This document shows positions 1 to 11,521 of a stretch of 64,000 bases of DNA, in pieces. The notes beneath the pieces were generated by a model. The model was given only the letters and a program-made list of their open reading frames with translations. It was not told where the DNA came from and searched no databases. The position numbers were made by a program, and so were the translations under genes. This DNA comes from Cryomorphaceae bacterium (GTDB lineage: Bacteria > Bacteroidota > Bacteroidia > Flavobacteriales_D > Parvicellaceae), in the NCBI GenBank assembly GCA_905182525.1, contig CAJJBV010000001.1, positions 310,001 to 374,000 of the forward strand, given 5' to 3'. Numbering within the stretch: the first letter of the stretch is position 1; each line of letters begins with the position of its first letter.

Positions 1-1386
1 TGTGGTGCAGGAGATTCAAGTAATTGGATTGGTCCAGTAAGTTTCACAACTATTCCTTTTTGTCAACAGCCAACTTCATTATCAGCAGATAGTATAACCT
101 CATCTTCTGCTAAATTATCATGGATAGCTGGTGGTACAGAAATCGAATGGAATGTTGAGTATGGAGTTACTGGATTTCCACAAGGAACGGGTTTTGGCGT
201 CTTAGTTCCTTTTATAAACAATTACAACCTAAATGGATTAAGTGATGCAACAACCTACGATTATTATGTTCAAGCAGTTTGTGGAGTTTCTGATTCTAGT
301 TTATTTTCAGGTCCATACACATTTACAACCTGCAAGGATTCTGATACTACAACTGTTTCTAGTTGCGTTTCTTACAATTGGAATGGAAATGTTTATAATA
401 CTTCTGGAACATACGCATATTCTTATTTACCGATTCTGGGATGTGGTGATACAGTAGTTGATATACTTAATTTAACAGTTGGTGGTAATTACTCAACTAT
501 GGACACAATATTAACTTGTGATTCTTATAGCTGGAATGGTAATAACTATACAACTAGTGGTACATATACAGACTCTATTCAAACAACTTTAGGATGTGAT
601 AGTATCGTAACATTAATATTAACAATCAACAATTCTCCAATAATTCAAGATAATCAGACTTCTTGTGATAGTGTATATCTATGGAACGGTAATCTGTTAA
701 ATTTAACAGGTTCGTACCTTGATACTCTTCAGTCAATAAATGGTTGTGATAGTATTGTAAAACTTAATCTTACTTTAAATTATAGCCCATCTAGTTTGAC
801 TCCACTAGTGATTTGTAAGGGAGATAGTATAAAGTTTGGCGCAATGACCTACTCATTGGCTGGTATCTATACTGATACTTTACTTTCTTCTATAGGTTGT
901 GATAGTTTAGCTAAACTAGATCTTTCAGTTACAGAAATAACTGTATCAATAGATACATCACAAGCAAATGTAACAGCAAATGTTTCTGGAGGTATAGGAC
1001 CGTATGTTTATTATTGGAGTAATGGTGATTCTAGCTCAACTTTATTTCCAGATTCTGTTGGATTATATCAAATCTTCGTTGTAGATGCTAATGGCTGTGT
1101 CTCAGATACTGCAACCTATAATGCAACATCTGTTGGTATAACATATAATACTAAGGATATTCTTAATGTATATCCTAATCCAAATAATGGCCAATTTATT
1201 ATTTCAAATTCGGAAATAATGAAAGATATCATTATAACAGATTTAAGAGGAAAGAATGTATATACAAACAAAAATTTAAATAGCAATTATTTAAATATTG
1301 AATTAGATTATTTAGATGGTGGAATGTATTTAGTTAATATTATTTCAAAAAATGGAATAATTACAAAAACTGTTATTATTCAGTAA
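1..1386 (+). CDS. T9SS-exported repeat protein, 3' part (5' end outside the window)
   Basis: The reading frame is open from base 1 to the stop at 1384-1386, so the N-terminus lies upstream of the window. The visible 461 residues begin with a fibronectin-III-like segment (start CGAGDSSNWIGPVSFTT). Four tandem repeats of about 43 residues follow (roughly bases 331-930). Each has a Cys-containing start (TCDSYSWNG), then SGTYTD, then GCDS and a beta-strand such as VTLILTIN. Next comes one SprB/PKD-like unit (GPYVYYWSNGDSSST, near base 995). The C-terminus is a T9SS type A sorting domain (NVYPNPNNGQF near base 1170, ending KTVIIQ). Proteins with this layout are exported through T9SS and attached to the cell surface or released. 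The adhesin-like role is inferred from architecture only; no enzymatic domain is visible in this part. Confidence 0.9.
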   Translation, partial: CGAGDSSNWIGPVSFTTIPFCQQPTSLSADSITSSSAKLSWIAGGTEIEWNVEYGVTGFPQGTGFGVLVPFINNYNLNGLSDATTYDYYVQAVCGVSDSSLFSGPYTFTTCKDSDTTTVSSCVSYNWNGNVYNTSGTYAYSYLPILGCGDTVVDILNLTVGGNYSTMDTILTCDSYSWNGNNYTTSGTYTDSIQTTLGCDSIVTLILTINNSPIIQDNQTSCDSVYLWNGNLLNLTGSYLDTLQSINGCDSIVKLNLTLNYSPSSLTPLVICKGDSIKFGAMTYSLAGIYTDTLLSSIGCDSLAKLDLSVTEITVSIDTSQANVTANVSGGIGPYVYYWSNGDSSSTLFPDSVGLYQIFVVDANGCVSDTATYNATSVGITYNTKDILNVYPNPNNGQFIISNSEIMKDIIITDLRGKNVYTNKNLNSNYLNIELDYLDGGMYLVNIISKNGIITKTVIIQ

Positions 1387-1411
1387 TAAATAACAAAATT
1401 TAATTAAGCTT

Positions 1412-1449
1412 AAAAGGTTGAAGTAAAATTTACTTCAACCTTTTTTTTT
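1412..1449 (+). terminator. Rho-independent terminator after the T9SS repeat protein
   Basis: A perfect inverted repeat, AAAAGGTTGAAGTA against TACTTCAACCTTTT, with a small AT loop, is followed directly by a run of T. It lies 26 bases after the stop codon and separates this gene from the chimeric gene that starts at 1477. Confidence 0.9.
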
Positions 1450-1476
1450 AATAAAAAGTAAATTTAAATTAGAAAA

Positions 1477-1659
1477 TTGAGAGCAATTGAAAAATTAATC
1501 AAAGAGTATGGCGAAAGCCACCAAAATAAGACTAACAAATTAGTTCACTGGCTTTGTGTTCCTGCGATTTTCTTTAGCATCATTGCTTTGCTTTGGTGTA
1601 TTCCATTAGGCCCTTTAGGTTTATTTAAAATAAATGACTTTAAATATATTAATTGGGCA
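1477..1659 (+). repeat. Direct repeat copy A (5' end of the Mpo1-like gene)
   Basis: This 183-base stretch aligns without gaps to 2744-2926. I count 17 mismatches (about 91% identity), including one identical run of more than 35 bases around the codons for SHQNKTNKLVHW. Similarity falls off sharply after the WA codons. Confidence 0.85.
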
Positions 1660-2688
1660 GCCATACCATTGGTTTTAGTATTTATATTCTATAATAAATT
1701 ACCAACTGCAAAAATATCATTTGGAATATTGTTGTTGATTTCAAGTTCATACTATGGTCAAGAAATGAAGGGAACCCAATTGAATTCATTAAAAAACAAT
1801 AAATATTCAGCTATCTGTGGCCCTGTTGGAACAGTTTTATGTAGTTCAGCTTCGTATCAATTGTTAGGAGCTAATATGGGAACAAATAGTGCTACAGTAT
1901 TTCCTGCTCCCTTTGGAAACTATTATAAAACTATTAAAGAACAATATTTATTCAAAGCTTCAGAAATAATTGCAGCTGGATTTACGGGGGGAGAAATTAC
2001 AGAAATAGCTTGGGAAACTATTGCACAAAATGGTGCAACCAATAATTTTAATGAATATCAAATTAGAATAGGTTGTACAAATCAAAATTATATCAATAGT
2101 TGGCAATATGGACTTTCAACTGTTTTTATAGGTCAAAATATAACAATAGCTCTTGGATTGAATAATTTTTCATTAAACAATGCATATCAATGGGACGGTA
2201 CTTCAAATTTAATAGTCGAAATATGTTATGATAATATTGTTACTGGAACGTATAGCAGTAATTGGTCAACGCCATTTGAAATTACAAATTTTAATTCAGC
2301 TATTAGTTACAGAAATGATTTTACTCCTGCATGTTCTTACTCGGATACTATTTATAGTATAACTAAAAAAAGGCCTTTAATTAGATTTAAAACTTGTCAA
2401 TCATTATCTAATCTAGAAAATGATAGAAAAAATGAACTTAATTTAAATATTTATCCAAACCCAGCTAGAAATAAATTTGAATTAGTTTTTTTATTAACCA
2501 AAAAAGAAAAAATTGAAATAAAAATGACTAATGCCTTAGGTAAAATAGTCTTCTTAAAAAAAACAGTTGACTATATAGGACAATTTAAGGAAACTATTAA
2601 TGCTAGCAATCTTTCAAAAAACATATACTTTTTACAAGTTAAAATATCTGATAAATTGTATACTAAAAAATTAGTGCTCATTAATTAG
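1477..2688 (+). CDS. Chimeric protein: Mpo1-like (DUF962) N-terminus fused to a T9SS-secreted protein
   Basis: Residues 1-61 match the N-terminus of the next gene's Mpo1-like protein almost exactly (EYGESHQNKTNKLVHW, then a hydrophobic helix). From about residue 79 the protein becomes a typical exported Bacteroidota protein. A signal-peptide-like segment (KISFGILLLISSSYYGQ, 79-95) leads into a beta-rich module (FPAPFGNYYK, WDGTSNLIVEICY) found in many T9SS cargo proteins. A type A sorting domain ends it (NIYPNPARNKFEL to KKLVLIN). The start is TTG at 1477, aligned with the ATG of the intact gene; no ATG precedes residue 97. With the N-terminus inside, helices near residues 24-44 and 58-73 and the segment at 79-95 would place the C-terminal part outside, so export is still possible. 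The real product could instead begin near residue 79 with an altered start. The fusion is seen in the sequence; its expression is unknown. Confidence 0.7.
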   Translation: MRAIEKLIKEYGESHQNKTNKLVHWLCVPAIFFSIIALLWCIPLGPLGLFKINDFKYINWAAIPLVLVFIFYNKLPTAKISFGILLLISSSYYGQEMKGTQLNSLKNNKYSAICGPVGTVLCSSASYQLLGANMGTNSATVFPAPFGNYYKTIKEQYLFKASEIIAAGFTGGEITEIAWETIAQNGATNNFNEYQIRIGCTNQNYINSWQYGLSTVFIGQNITIALGLNNFSLNNAYQWDGTSNLIVEICYDNIVTGTYSSNWSTPFEITNFNSAISYRNDFTPACSYSDTIYSITKKRPLIRFKTCQSLSNLENDRKNELNLNIYPNPARNKFELVFLLTKKEKIEIKMTNALGKIVFLKKTVDYIGQFKETINASNLSKNIYFLQVKISDKLYTKKLVLIN

Positions 2689-2743
2689 TTTAAAGTCAAT
2701 TAAGTTATTTTTTATAAATTGAAGGTGTAATTAATTTATTTGA

Positions 2744-2926
2744 ATGCGGAAAATTGAAAAATTGATCATAGAGTATGGAGAGAGCCACCAAAATAAGACT
2801 AACAAATTAGTTCACTGGTTTTGTGTTCCAGCAATTTTCTTTAGCATCATTGCTTTGGTTTGGTGTATTCCATTAGGCCCTTTAGAATTATTTAAAATAA
2901 ATGACTTTAAATATATTAACTGGGCG
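2744..2926 (+). repeat. Direct repeat copy B (5' end of the intact Mpo1-like gene)
   Basis: Partner of the copy at 1477-1659, in the same orientation and 1267 bases apart. This copy has an ATG start and continues into a full-length gene, so it looks like the parental copy. Confidence 0.85.
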
Positions 2927-3238
2927 ACTTTGTCAATAATTTTAGTGCTTTTATATTATATATTGTTATCTCCAAGATTAACATTTGGAATGTTTATTTT
3001 TTCAGTTGGTTGTTTATATTTAACTAACTTAATTGAGAATATTATATTGAATGAAAATCTAAAGGTTTCTTTATGGATGATCGCACTGAGTATATTTGCT
3101 TTTTCTTGGATAGTTCAGTTTTTAGGTCATAAAATTGAAGGTAAAAAACCATCTTTTTTAAAAGATATTCAATTTTTATTAATTGGACCTGCATGGCTAA
3201 TGCATTTCATATATGAAAAATTAAATATTAAATACTAA
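2744..3238 (+). CDS. Mpo1-like (DUF962/YGL010w) integral membrane protein
   Basis: A 164-residue protein with four hydrophobic segments. It carries the conserved features of the Mpo1/DUF962 family: an N-terminal EYGESHQNKTNKLVHW block (His15, His24) and a C-terminal QFLGHKIEGKKPSF block (His129). The family is named for yeast Mpo1, an Fe(II)-dependent dioxygenase that shortens 2-hydroxy fatty acids by alpha-oxidation. The histidines are the presumed iron ligands, and all of them are present. Length is normal for the bacterial family. It has no obvious operon partner: a chimeric gene carrying a copy of its own 5' end lies upstream and a convergent gene lies downstream. Substrate in this organism is unknown. 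Confidence 0.85.
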   Translation: MRKIEKLIIEYGESHQNKTNKLVHWFCVPAIFFSIIALVWCIPLGPLELFKINDFKYINWATLSIILVLLYYILLSPRLTFGMFIFSVGCLYLTNLIENIILNENLKVSLWMIALSIFAFSWIVQFLGHKIEGKKPSFLKDIQFLLIGPAWLMHFIYEKLNIKY

Positions 3239-3244
3239 AAATTT

Positions 3245-5295
<2,051 letters not shown>

Positions 5296-5337
5296 TTATC
5301 AAAAAAATCAATGTTAGGACAAAAGATGAATTCTGTT

Positions 5338-5345
5338 TACTTTTG
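5338..5345 (+). promoter_or_regulatory. -7 promoter element (TACTTTTG) of mnmA
   Basis: This is an exact match to the Bacteroidota -7 consensus TAnnTTTG. It lies only 4 bases before the ATG at 5350, so the transcript would start at or next to the start codon (leaderless or nearly so). No clear -33 element is seen. Confidence 0.6.
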
Positions 5346-5349
5346 AAAA

Positions 5350-6507
5350 ATGAAAACTGTAGTTGTAGGTCTTTCCGGTGGTGTAGATTCAAGTGTAGCG
5401 GCACATATCCTTAAGAAACAGGGTTATAATGTTATTGGACTATTTATGCGGAATTGGAATGATGAGTCAGTGATAATTGATGAAGATTGTCCGTGGATAG
5501 AAGATAGTAATGATGCCCTGCAAGTATCTGAAATTATTGGAATACCATTTCAAGTAATAGATTTCAGCAAAGAGTACAAAGAGAGAATAGTTGACTATAT
5601 GTTTGAAGAATATAAAAATGGAAGAACTCCCAATCCAGATATTCTTTGTAATAGAGAAATAAAATTTGATTTGTTTTTAAAAAAAGCAATTGAGCTTGGT
5701 GCAGATTTTGTAGCAACTGGTCATTATTGTAGAAAAGAAGAAGTAATAATTGATGGTAATAAAATTCAAAGACTTTTAGCAGGAAAAGACTCTTTGAAAG
5801 ATCAAAGCTATTTTCTATGTCAAGTAAATCAGTTTCAATTAAGTAAAAGTCTATTTCCAATAGGAAATATGAAAAAAAGTGAAGTAAGACAATTAGCTAA
5901 AGAAGTTGGATTAAATACTGCAGAGAAAAAAGACTCTCAAGGTCTTTGTTTTATAGGGAAAGTAAAATTACCAGTATTCTTACAACAGTTTCTAAAACCA
6001 ATTAAGGGAAAAGTAATAGAAATTGAGTCTAAAAACTCTATTTACCAAGAGAGCAATATTAATTATTTTAAACCTTTTGAATATTCATCAGAAATTGGGA
6101 AAGTTATTGGTGAACATAATGGTGCTCATTATTATACAATTGGTCAAAGAAAAGGATTAAATATTGGAGGATTCGCCTTACCTCTTTTCATTATTGGAAC
6201 AGACGTTAAAGAAAATATAATTTATGTGGGACAAGGTGAAAATCATCCTGGATTATACAGAAATGGTCTTACTGTAAATCATGAAAATATTCATTGGATA
6301 AGAACAGATCTGAAAATAAAAGCTAATACTCCAACTAATTATAAAGCCAGAATAAGATATCGTCAAAAACTCACTAGTTCTATAATTACACTTACAGATA
6401 ATAATTTGCAAGTCGATTTTAAAGACAAACAAAGAGGCATAACTCCAGGTCAATTTATAAGTTGGTATGAAAAAGATGAATTAATTGGATCTGGAATTAT
6501 AAATTAA
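5350..6507 (+). CDS. mnmA: tRNA-specific 2-thiouridylase MnmA
   Basis: MnmA transfers sulfur to U34 of tRNAs for Lys, Glu and Gln in an ATP-dependent reaction. The 385 residues begin with the PP-loop GLSGGVDSS (residues 7-15). The catalytic cysteine is Cys100 in [12 protein letters not shown] and its partner is Cys200 in SQGLCFIGK. The substrate-recognition segment GHYCRK and the C-terminal beta-barrel domain ([14 protein letters not shown], then [11 protein letters not shown]) are in place. Length is normal for Bacteroidota. A -7 promoter element sits immediately upstream. The next gene begins 21 bases after the stop, so the two may be cotranscribed. Confidence 0.97.
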   Translation: MKTVVVGLSGGVDSSVAAHILKKQGYNVIGLFMRNWNDESVIIDEDCPWIEDSNDALQVSEIIGIPFQVIDFSKEYKERIVDYMFEEYKNGRTPNPDILCNREIKFDLFLKKAIELGADFVATGHYCRKEEVIIDGNKIQRLLAGKDSLKDQSYFLCQVNQFQLSKSLFPIGNMKKSEVRQLAKEVGLNTAEKKDSQGLCFIGKVKLPVFLQQFLKPIKGKVIEIESKNSIYQESNINYFKPFEYSSEIGKVIGEHNGAHYYTIGQRKGLNIGGFALPLFIIGTDVKENIIYVGQGENHPGLYRNGLTVNHENIHWIRTDLKIKANTPTNYKARIRYRQKLTSSIITLTDNNLQVDFKDKQRGITPGQFISWYEKDELIGSGIIN

Positions 6508-6528
6508 GGGTAATCTTTGTTAATATTC

Positions 6529-7390
6529 ATGAAAGTCCTTTTATCTATACTATTTATATTAACCGGAATATATTCTTGTTTTTTTATTGAAGCTGAACAA
6601 ATACCTTTTTACAAAAACTATTTCCAAAGCTGGGTTTTAACATTATTGATATCTCATTTAATTCCTAGTTTCTATTTAATCATTGGCTGTTTATTATTTT
6701 TCACAAGACTAAATAAGATACTTTTATACATTTCATCTTTATCAATATTTTTTTTTCTAATTGAGATATTTTTACATAATTTTTTTGGATACGACATTAA
6801 TATTATTTGCCTTTTAGTTACTTTATTATTTGTCATAATATTTACATTTTTAAATTTTAAAAAAATAAATACTGAATTATTTTTAATTAAAAATGTTTTT
6901 TTAAAAAAATCAGTAACGTTAATTTTTATATTGTTGTCTCTATTAGCATCTTATATAGTATCGCCAATAGCTCAATATTCATTAGTTGATAACCCTGTTA
7001 AAAACGTGGTTGAAAGAGATTTAGCACTCTTAAGAAAGTATATTGATTTTAATACTCTTGATGAAGAAAGTGTTTTCATAGCATTATTTTCTACAAAGTG
7101 TAATTATTGTTTTGAGTCAGCAGAAAAAATTGGAATAACTCAAAAGCTAAAATCTTTCAAAAAAATAATATCAGTTTTTAATAGTGATATTGAAGATGCT
7201 AAACTTTTTATTGAAAATGCAAATTATTCTACGAGCAATAATTTTATCCTCTAAGGATGATTTTTTAAAATTAACTGACTATAATTATCCAAAGTTTTTT
7301 GTGATCAATAAAAATGGAATAATATCGTCTTATAAAGCATCTTTTTTTCAAGAAAGAACCATCGATAAACTAAGTAATGCTCAGTTATAA
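6529..7390 (+). CDS. DoxX/MauE-like membrane protein with a C-terminal thioredoxin-like domain (frameshifted)
   Basis: The N-terminal part has four hydrophobic segments (MKVLLSILFILTG, LLISHLIPSFYLIIGCLLFF, then two more) typical of the DoxX/MauE superfamily. A fifth segment (VTLIFILLSLLASYIV) follows. The C-terminal part is periplasmic in this model and thioredoxin-like: ALFSTKCNYCFESAEKIG carries a CxxC motif and NYPKFFVINKNG resembles the cis-Pro loop. The frame stops at 7254 after SNNFIL and resumes one base out of phase (SSKDDFLKLTDYNYPKFF) to 7390. One extra base in the T-run near 7240-7250 would explain it. I chose ATG 6529 over the upstream TTG at 6517. Such proteins are often thiol-redox partners; the partner here is unknown. 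Confidence 0.7.
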
Positions 7391-7597
7391 TTATTTTAAA
7401 TAGTTATTTCTTTAGTTAATTAAATTATTCCATTTTCATCACTAATATGAATTTTTTGAATAAAAATTTTATTTTAATTTACTTATTGTATTATTTACAC
7501 TATATTTATATTTAACTCTATTTTCTAAAAGATTAAAAATTATGATTTATTAATTCTATGGAAATTATCTGATTCGAAAAATGAAATATTAGTTAGT

Positions 7598-8233
7598 GTG
7601 AGCCTATGCTTATTCTGTTATAATGAGAATGAAAAAAAAGTTTTAACTGTAAGAAATAAAAGTCTTCCTTTTAAAAATGCATTAGTACTACCTAATAAAT
7701 TATTAAAATATAACCAATCATTAGATGAAGTATGCACAGAAATATTGACTGAAAATATTAGAAATCAAGAGGTTTATATTGAACAACTTAATGCTTTTGG
7801 CAAATTATACAGAAATCCTATTGGAAGAGTCATAGATATTTCGTTTTATGGACTAATTAATTTAGAAAAAGACAATATAGTTTTAAATCATGAAAATAAT
7901 GCAAAGTTTAAAAAATTAGATTCAAAACTAGAGCTAGCATTTGATCACAATGAAATGATTGAATTAGCTCTTAAGAGAATTAAAAGAAGAATGAAATATA
8001 GGCCCTTAGGGAAAAACTTATTACCTAACGAATTTACAATGAATGAGCTTGAAGGTTTATATAGCTCTTTTTTATCAAAAAAATTTGATACTAGAAACTT
8101 TAGAAGAAGAATTTTAGAAATGGACATATTAAGAGAAGTTAAAAAAGTTCAAAGAAATAAAAGAGGAAGGAAAACTATTTTATACGAATTCGATCCTAAA
8201 AAATATGAAAACTACTCAAATAATGGATTTTAA
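7598..8233 (+). CDS. NrtR-like regulator: degenerate NUDIX domain plus winged helix
   Basis: A 211-residue protein with an N-terminal NUDIX-fold domain (VLTVRNKSLPFKNALVLPNK) and a C-terminal winged-helix segment (LLPNEFTMNELEGLYSSF, NFRRRILEMDIL, RGRKTILYEFD). This is the layout of the NrtR family of transcription repressors that sense ADP-ribose or sugar-derived ligands. The NUDIX box is degraded: LDEVCTEILTENIRN lacks the catalytic REXXEE pattern, as expected for a sensor without hydrolase activity. The start is uncertain. GTG at 7598 is used here, but the same frame is open upstream and encodes SDSKNEILV before it, so the true start may be nearer 7558 with an indel in between. The regulated genes are not evident from the neighbourhood. 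Confidence 0.75.
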   Translation: MSLCLFCYNENEKKVLTVRNKSLPFKNALVLPNKLLKYNQSLDEVCTEILTENIRNQEVYIEQLNAFGKLYRNPIGRVIDISFYGLINLEKDNIVLNHENNAKFKKLDSKLELAFDHNEMIELALKRIKRRMKYRPLGKNLLPNEFTMNELEGLYSSFLSKKFDTRNFRRRILEMDILREVKKVQRNKRGRKTILYEFDPKKYENYSNNGF

Positions 8234-8234
8234 T

Positions 8235-11200
8235 TTATTCTTTTTCCCAATCTAAAATCAATCCCCTTCCAGGTGTGAAAGGCACTTTATTTTCTTCTAA
8301 ATAACTTTCAATAGCTTTTATATTATTTTCTAAAACTTTTATTTCAACAATTAAAGATTTGAAATCTATTGATGCTGACTCATAAAGAAATTTATTTGTA
8401 GCAGTTGGCTTAGACCTGCTTCTCCACATATTCCAAATTATTATACCAACCTTTGAGGAAACAGATTCTTTTTGTTCAATATCTCTTTTACTAAGTGAAG
8501 GATTTCCAGAAAGTTTCATTTCAATTTTATTGATCAAATATTCTAAATTATTAATTGTATCTAAGTAACTTAAATCTAAATTTGGATAAGTTTTAAATGC
8601 AGATTTAATATAATTTATACTTTTCTTATTATTTTTAATTACTTCAGATGAAGCATCAATTGCCTTTCTTAGTTTGTCAACTTTTATTTGAAAAGTAAGT
8701 AGAGAATCTTTATTTTCTGCTGGAATCGTTAATTCATTTAACCAGTCACACTCAAAAGGAGTCTTGTCTTCCATTAATATTGGCTTACCATTAACAACTT
8801 TATGCATAGTTACAAAGTATTTTCCAGGAAGAGCAAGTGGACCATTATTAGACTCTGAATATCTTCCAGGCTTAGAGATCTTTAATGAAATATTTGATTG
8901 AGGTGTTAATCTAAAATTCCATACTAATTGATTTAATCCAATTTTAGGTGACTCTATCATTTTTCTTATTTCTAATCCATTTTCATCAAAAATTGTAAAA
9001 ATTAAATATGGCTTTTCTTCATTATCTTCAATTATTAAATTACCCAATTTAGGATATACAACATCTAAATTTGATTTAATTTTTTTCTTTTCTATTTCTT
9101 GCCTAATTTTTTTTTGAGTCTTTAAAGTATCATTAAAAAAGTATCTTATTACCGAACCTAAAGGTGGGTTTGAAGCTGTGAAATAAGATTCTCCCTGAGA
9201 TCCTTTCCCCCTTGAGCCCAAAGGTCTGGAATCGATATACATTAGTGAATTTTTAATTGGAAATATATGTGATTTTGAACTTATTTCGTTCTTTAACTCT
9301 CTAAGAGGAGAGTAATTATCTAGCACAAAAAAACTTCTACCAAAAGTTGCTATAACTAAGTCATTTTCTCTTTTTTGAATTTCTATATCTCTTACAGCTA
9401 TGGTAGGTAATCCATTTTTAAGCTGCTTCCACTCTAGACCACCATTATATGTAAAATAAACTCCAAACTCCGTACCAACGAATAATAAATTTTCATCTTC
9501 ATGATCTTCTGCTATATCATAAACTGAACCTCTTATTGGAAGGTTTGAAGCTATAGACTTCCAAGAAATCCCTTTATCATTGGAAACCATAACATAAGGT
9601 GTAAAGTCGCCTTTTTTATGGTTATTAAAAACTGCATAAACTCTATTTGATTTATGTTGAGATGCAACTAAAGAATTAACATAAGTAAACTCGGGAATTC
9701 CTTTAAATTTCTCAAATTTAGTCCAATTATTTCCCGCATTTTCACTTACATGAATTAATCCATCATCAGTTCCTACATACAGTAAATTTTCTGTTATTGG
9801 AGATTCGTCCAATGAGACAATATTTCCATACATAGTGGTAGATTTATTTTTCATTATTGCGTCAGAACTTTGAATTCTACCCATTACTTTAATTTGATTT
9901 CTATCTAAATTTCTCGACAAGTCTGGACTTATACATTTCCACTCATCTCCTCTGTTATCACTTCTAAACAAACGATTAGCTGCAAAATATAATCTCTTGC
10001 TATTATGAGGGCTTATAAGTCAAAGGAGCATCCCAGTTCCATCGTAATGCTTCCATATTATTATTTGCCATAGGTTTTATACCTACTTTTTCTCCTGAAA
10101 GTCGATCATATCTTACTAACCAACCATATTGAGATTGTGCATAAACAATATTAGGGTTTTCAGGGTCAATTGCACTTTCGAAACCATCTCCCCCATTTGT
10201 TATATACCAATCTGAATTCATAATACCGTGATTTGAAATAGTTCTGGATGGACCTCCAAGACTGTTATTATCCTGAGTTCCACCATAAATATTATAAAAT
10301 GGGAAATTCATTATCCACAGCTACTTTATAAAATTGTGTAATTGGAAGATTTGGTTTAAAATGCCAGTTTTTAGCATGATCCCAAGTTTCATAAATTCCA
10401 CCATCACAACCTACAATCCAATGCTGAGTATCATCGGGATTTATCCAAATACAATGATTGTCTACATGTTTACTTTTTTCACCAGTTTTTACAACAGTTT
10501 TTCCTCCATCCTTGGTATGATGAAGCCACGTATCCATAAAAAAAACTTTTTTCGGATCGTTTGGGTCACAAAAAACTTCTTGATAATAATTGCCACTTGT
10601 TACATATTTATTAACTTTTCCCCAGCTTTCTCCCCTGTCTTTTGATGAATACAAACCTGACTGATCATTTTCAGATTCAACTAGTGCATATAAATAATCT
10701 GGGTTGGCAGGAGAGATATCCATACCAATTCTTCCTTTAATAGCTGAAGGAAGTCCTGATTTTAATTCTTTCCAATTTTTACCTCCATCAACAGATTTGT
10801 ATATTTTAGAACCGGGACCGCCGCCAACATAGGTAAAAACATGTCTTCTTCTTTGGTGAGCAGTTGCATAAATAATATTAGTATTTATAGGATCAATATG
10901 AACCTCATTAATTCCTGTGTTTTCATCTGTTTCCAAAATTAATTTCCAATCTTTTCCAAAATTTTCAGAAAAGTACAAACCTCTTTCTCCACCTTCATTC
11001 CACAAAGGTCCGTAAGCAGCAACATAAATTTTATTGGAATTTTTGGGATCTATTTCTATCATTCCAATATGTTCTGACTTTTTTAAACCCATATTTTCCC
11101 AGCTTTTTCCTCCGTCTAAACTTCTATAAACACCATCTCCATAAGCAACGCTTCTTTGATTATTATTTTCACCTGTGCCAACCCATACTGTGTTGTGATT

Positions 11201-11512
11201 ATTAGGATCTATAGAAATGCATCCTATACTAAAACTAGACTCATTGTCAAAAATGGGATCAAATGTATTTCCGCTATTAGATGTTTTCCAAACGCCTCCT
11301 GAAGCTACTCCAACATAATAAACTTTAGGGTTTTTAGTATCAACAGCAATATCTGCTATTCTACCTGCAGTTAAAGCCGGACCAATAGATCTAAATTTTA
11401 ATCCAGATAAATTAACTTTTTCTAGTTCAGTTTTTGGTTCTATTTTATCTTTTTTCTGAGAGAACCCGACTAGACTTAATCCTAATAATATTATTAATGC
11501 TGTTTTTTTCAT
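8235..11512 (-). CDS. Exported sortilin/VPS10-type BNR-repeat protein, interrupted by two frameshifts
   Basis: The start is ATG at 11512, followed by a signal peptide (KKTALIILLGLSLVGFSQ). The body consists of beta-propeller repeats with Asp-box motifs (KTSNSGNTFDP, RSLDGGKSWE, KSVDGGKNWKEL, SSKDRGESWG), as in VPS10/sortilin and glycosyl-hydrolase-like proteins. The family is common in Bacteroidota at about 1,000-1,100 residues, which matches this extent. The C-terminal third (after about 9300) has a helical segment and ends near WEKE. Two one-base insertions break the frame: near 10300 (NEF becomes PIL-stop instead of PFYNIYGGTQDN) and near 10013 (LTYKPS-stop instead of continuing SPHNSKRLYFAANRLF). 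Function is unknown; an exported binding or hydrolytic role is a guess. It is 9 bases downstream of the thioesterase gene in the same orientation. Confidence 0.85.
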
Positions 11513-11521
11513 TTTATTTAA

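Noticed and set aside
1477-2926. Direct repeats as target-site duplications or ends of a transposon
   Set aside because: They are 183 bases long, coding, diverged, and have no inverted ends or transposase between them. A partial gene duplication explains them better.
10334-10645. Plus-strand reading frame of 103 codons inside the sortilin-like gene
   Set aside because: It is antisense to strongly conserved beta-propeller repeats and has no family features.
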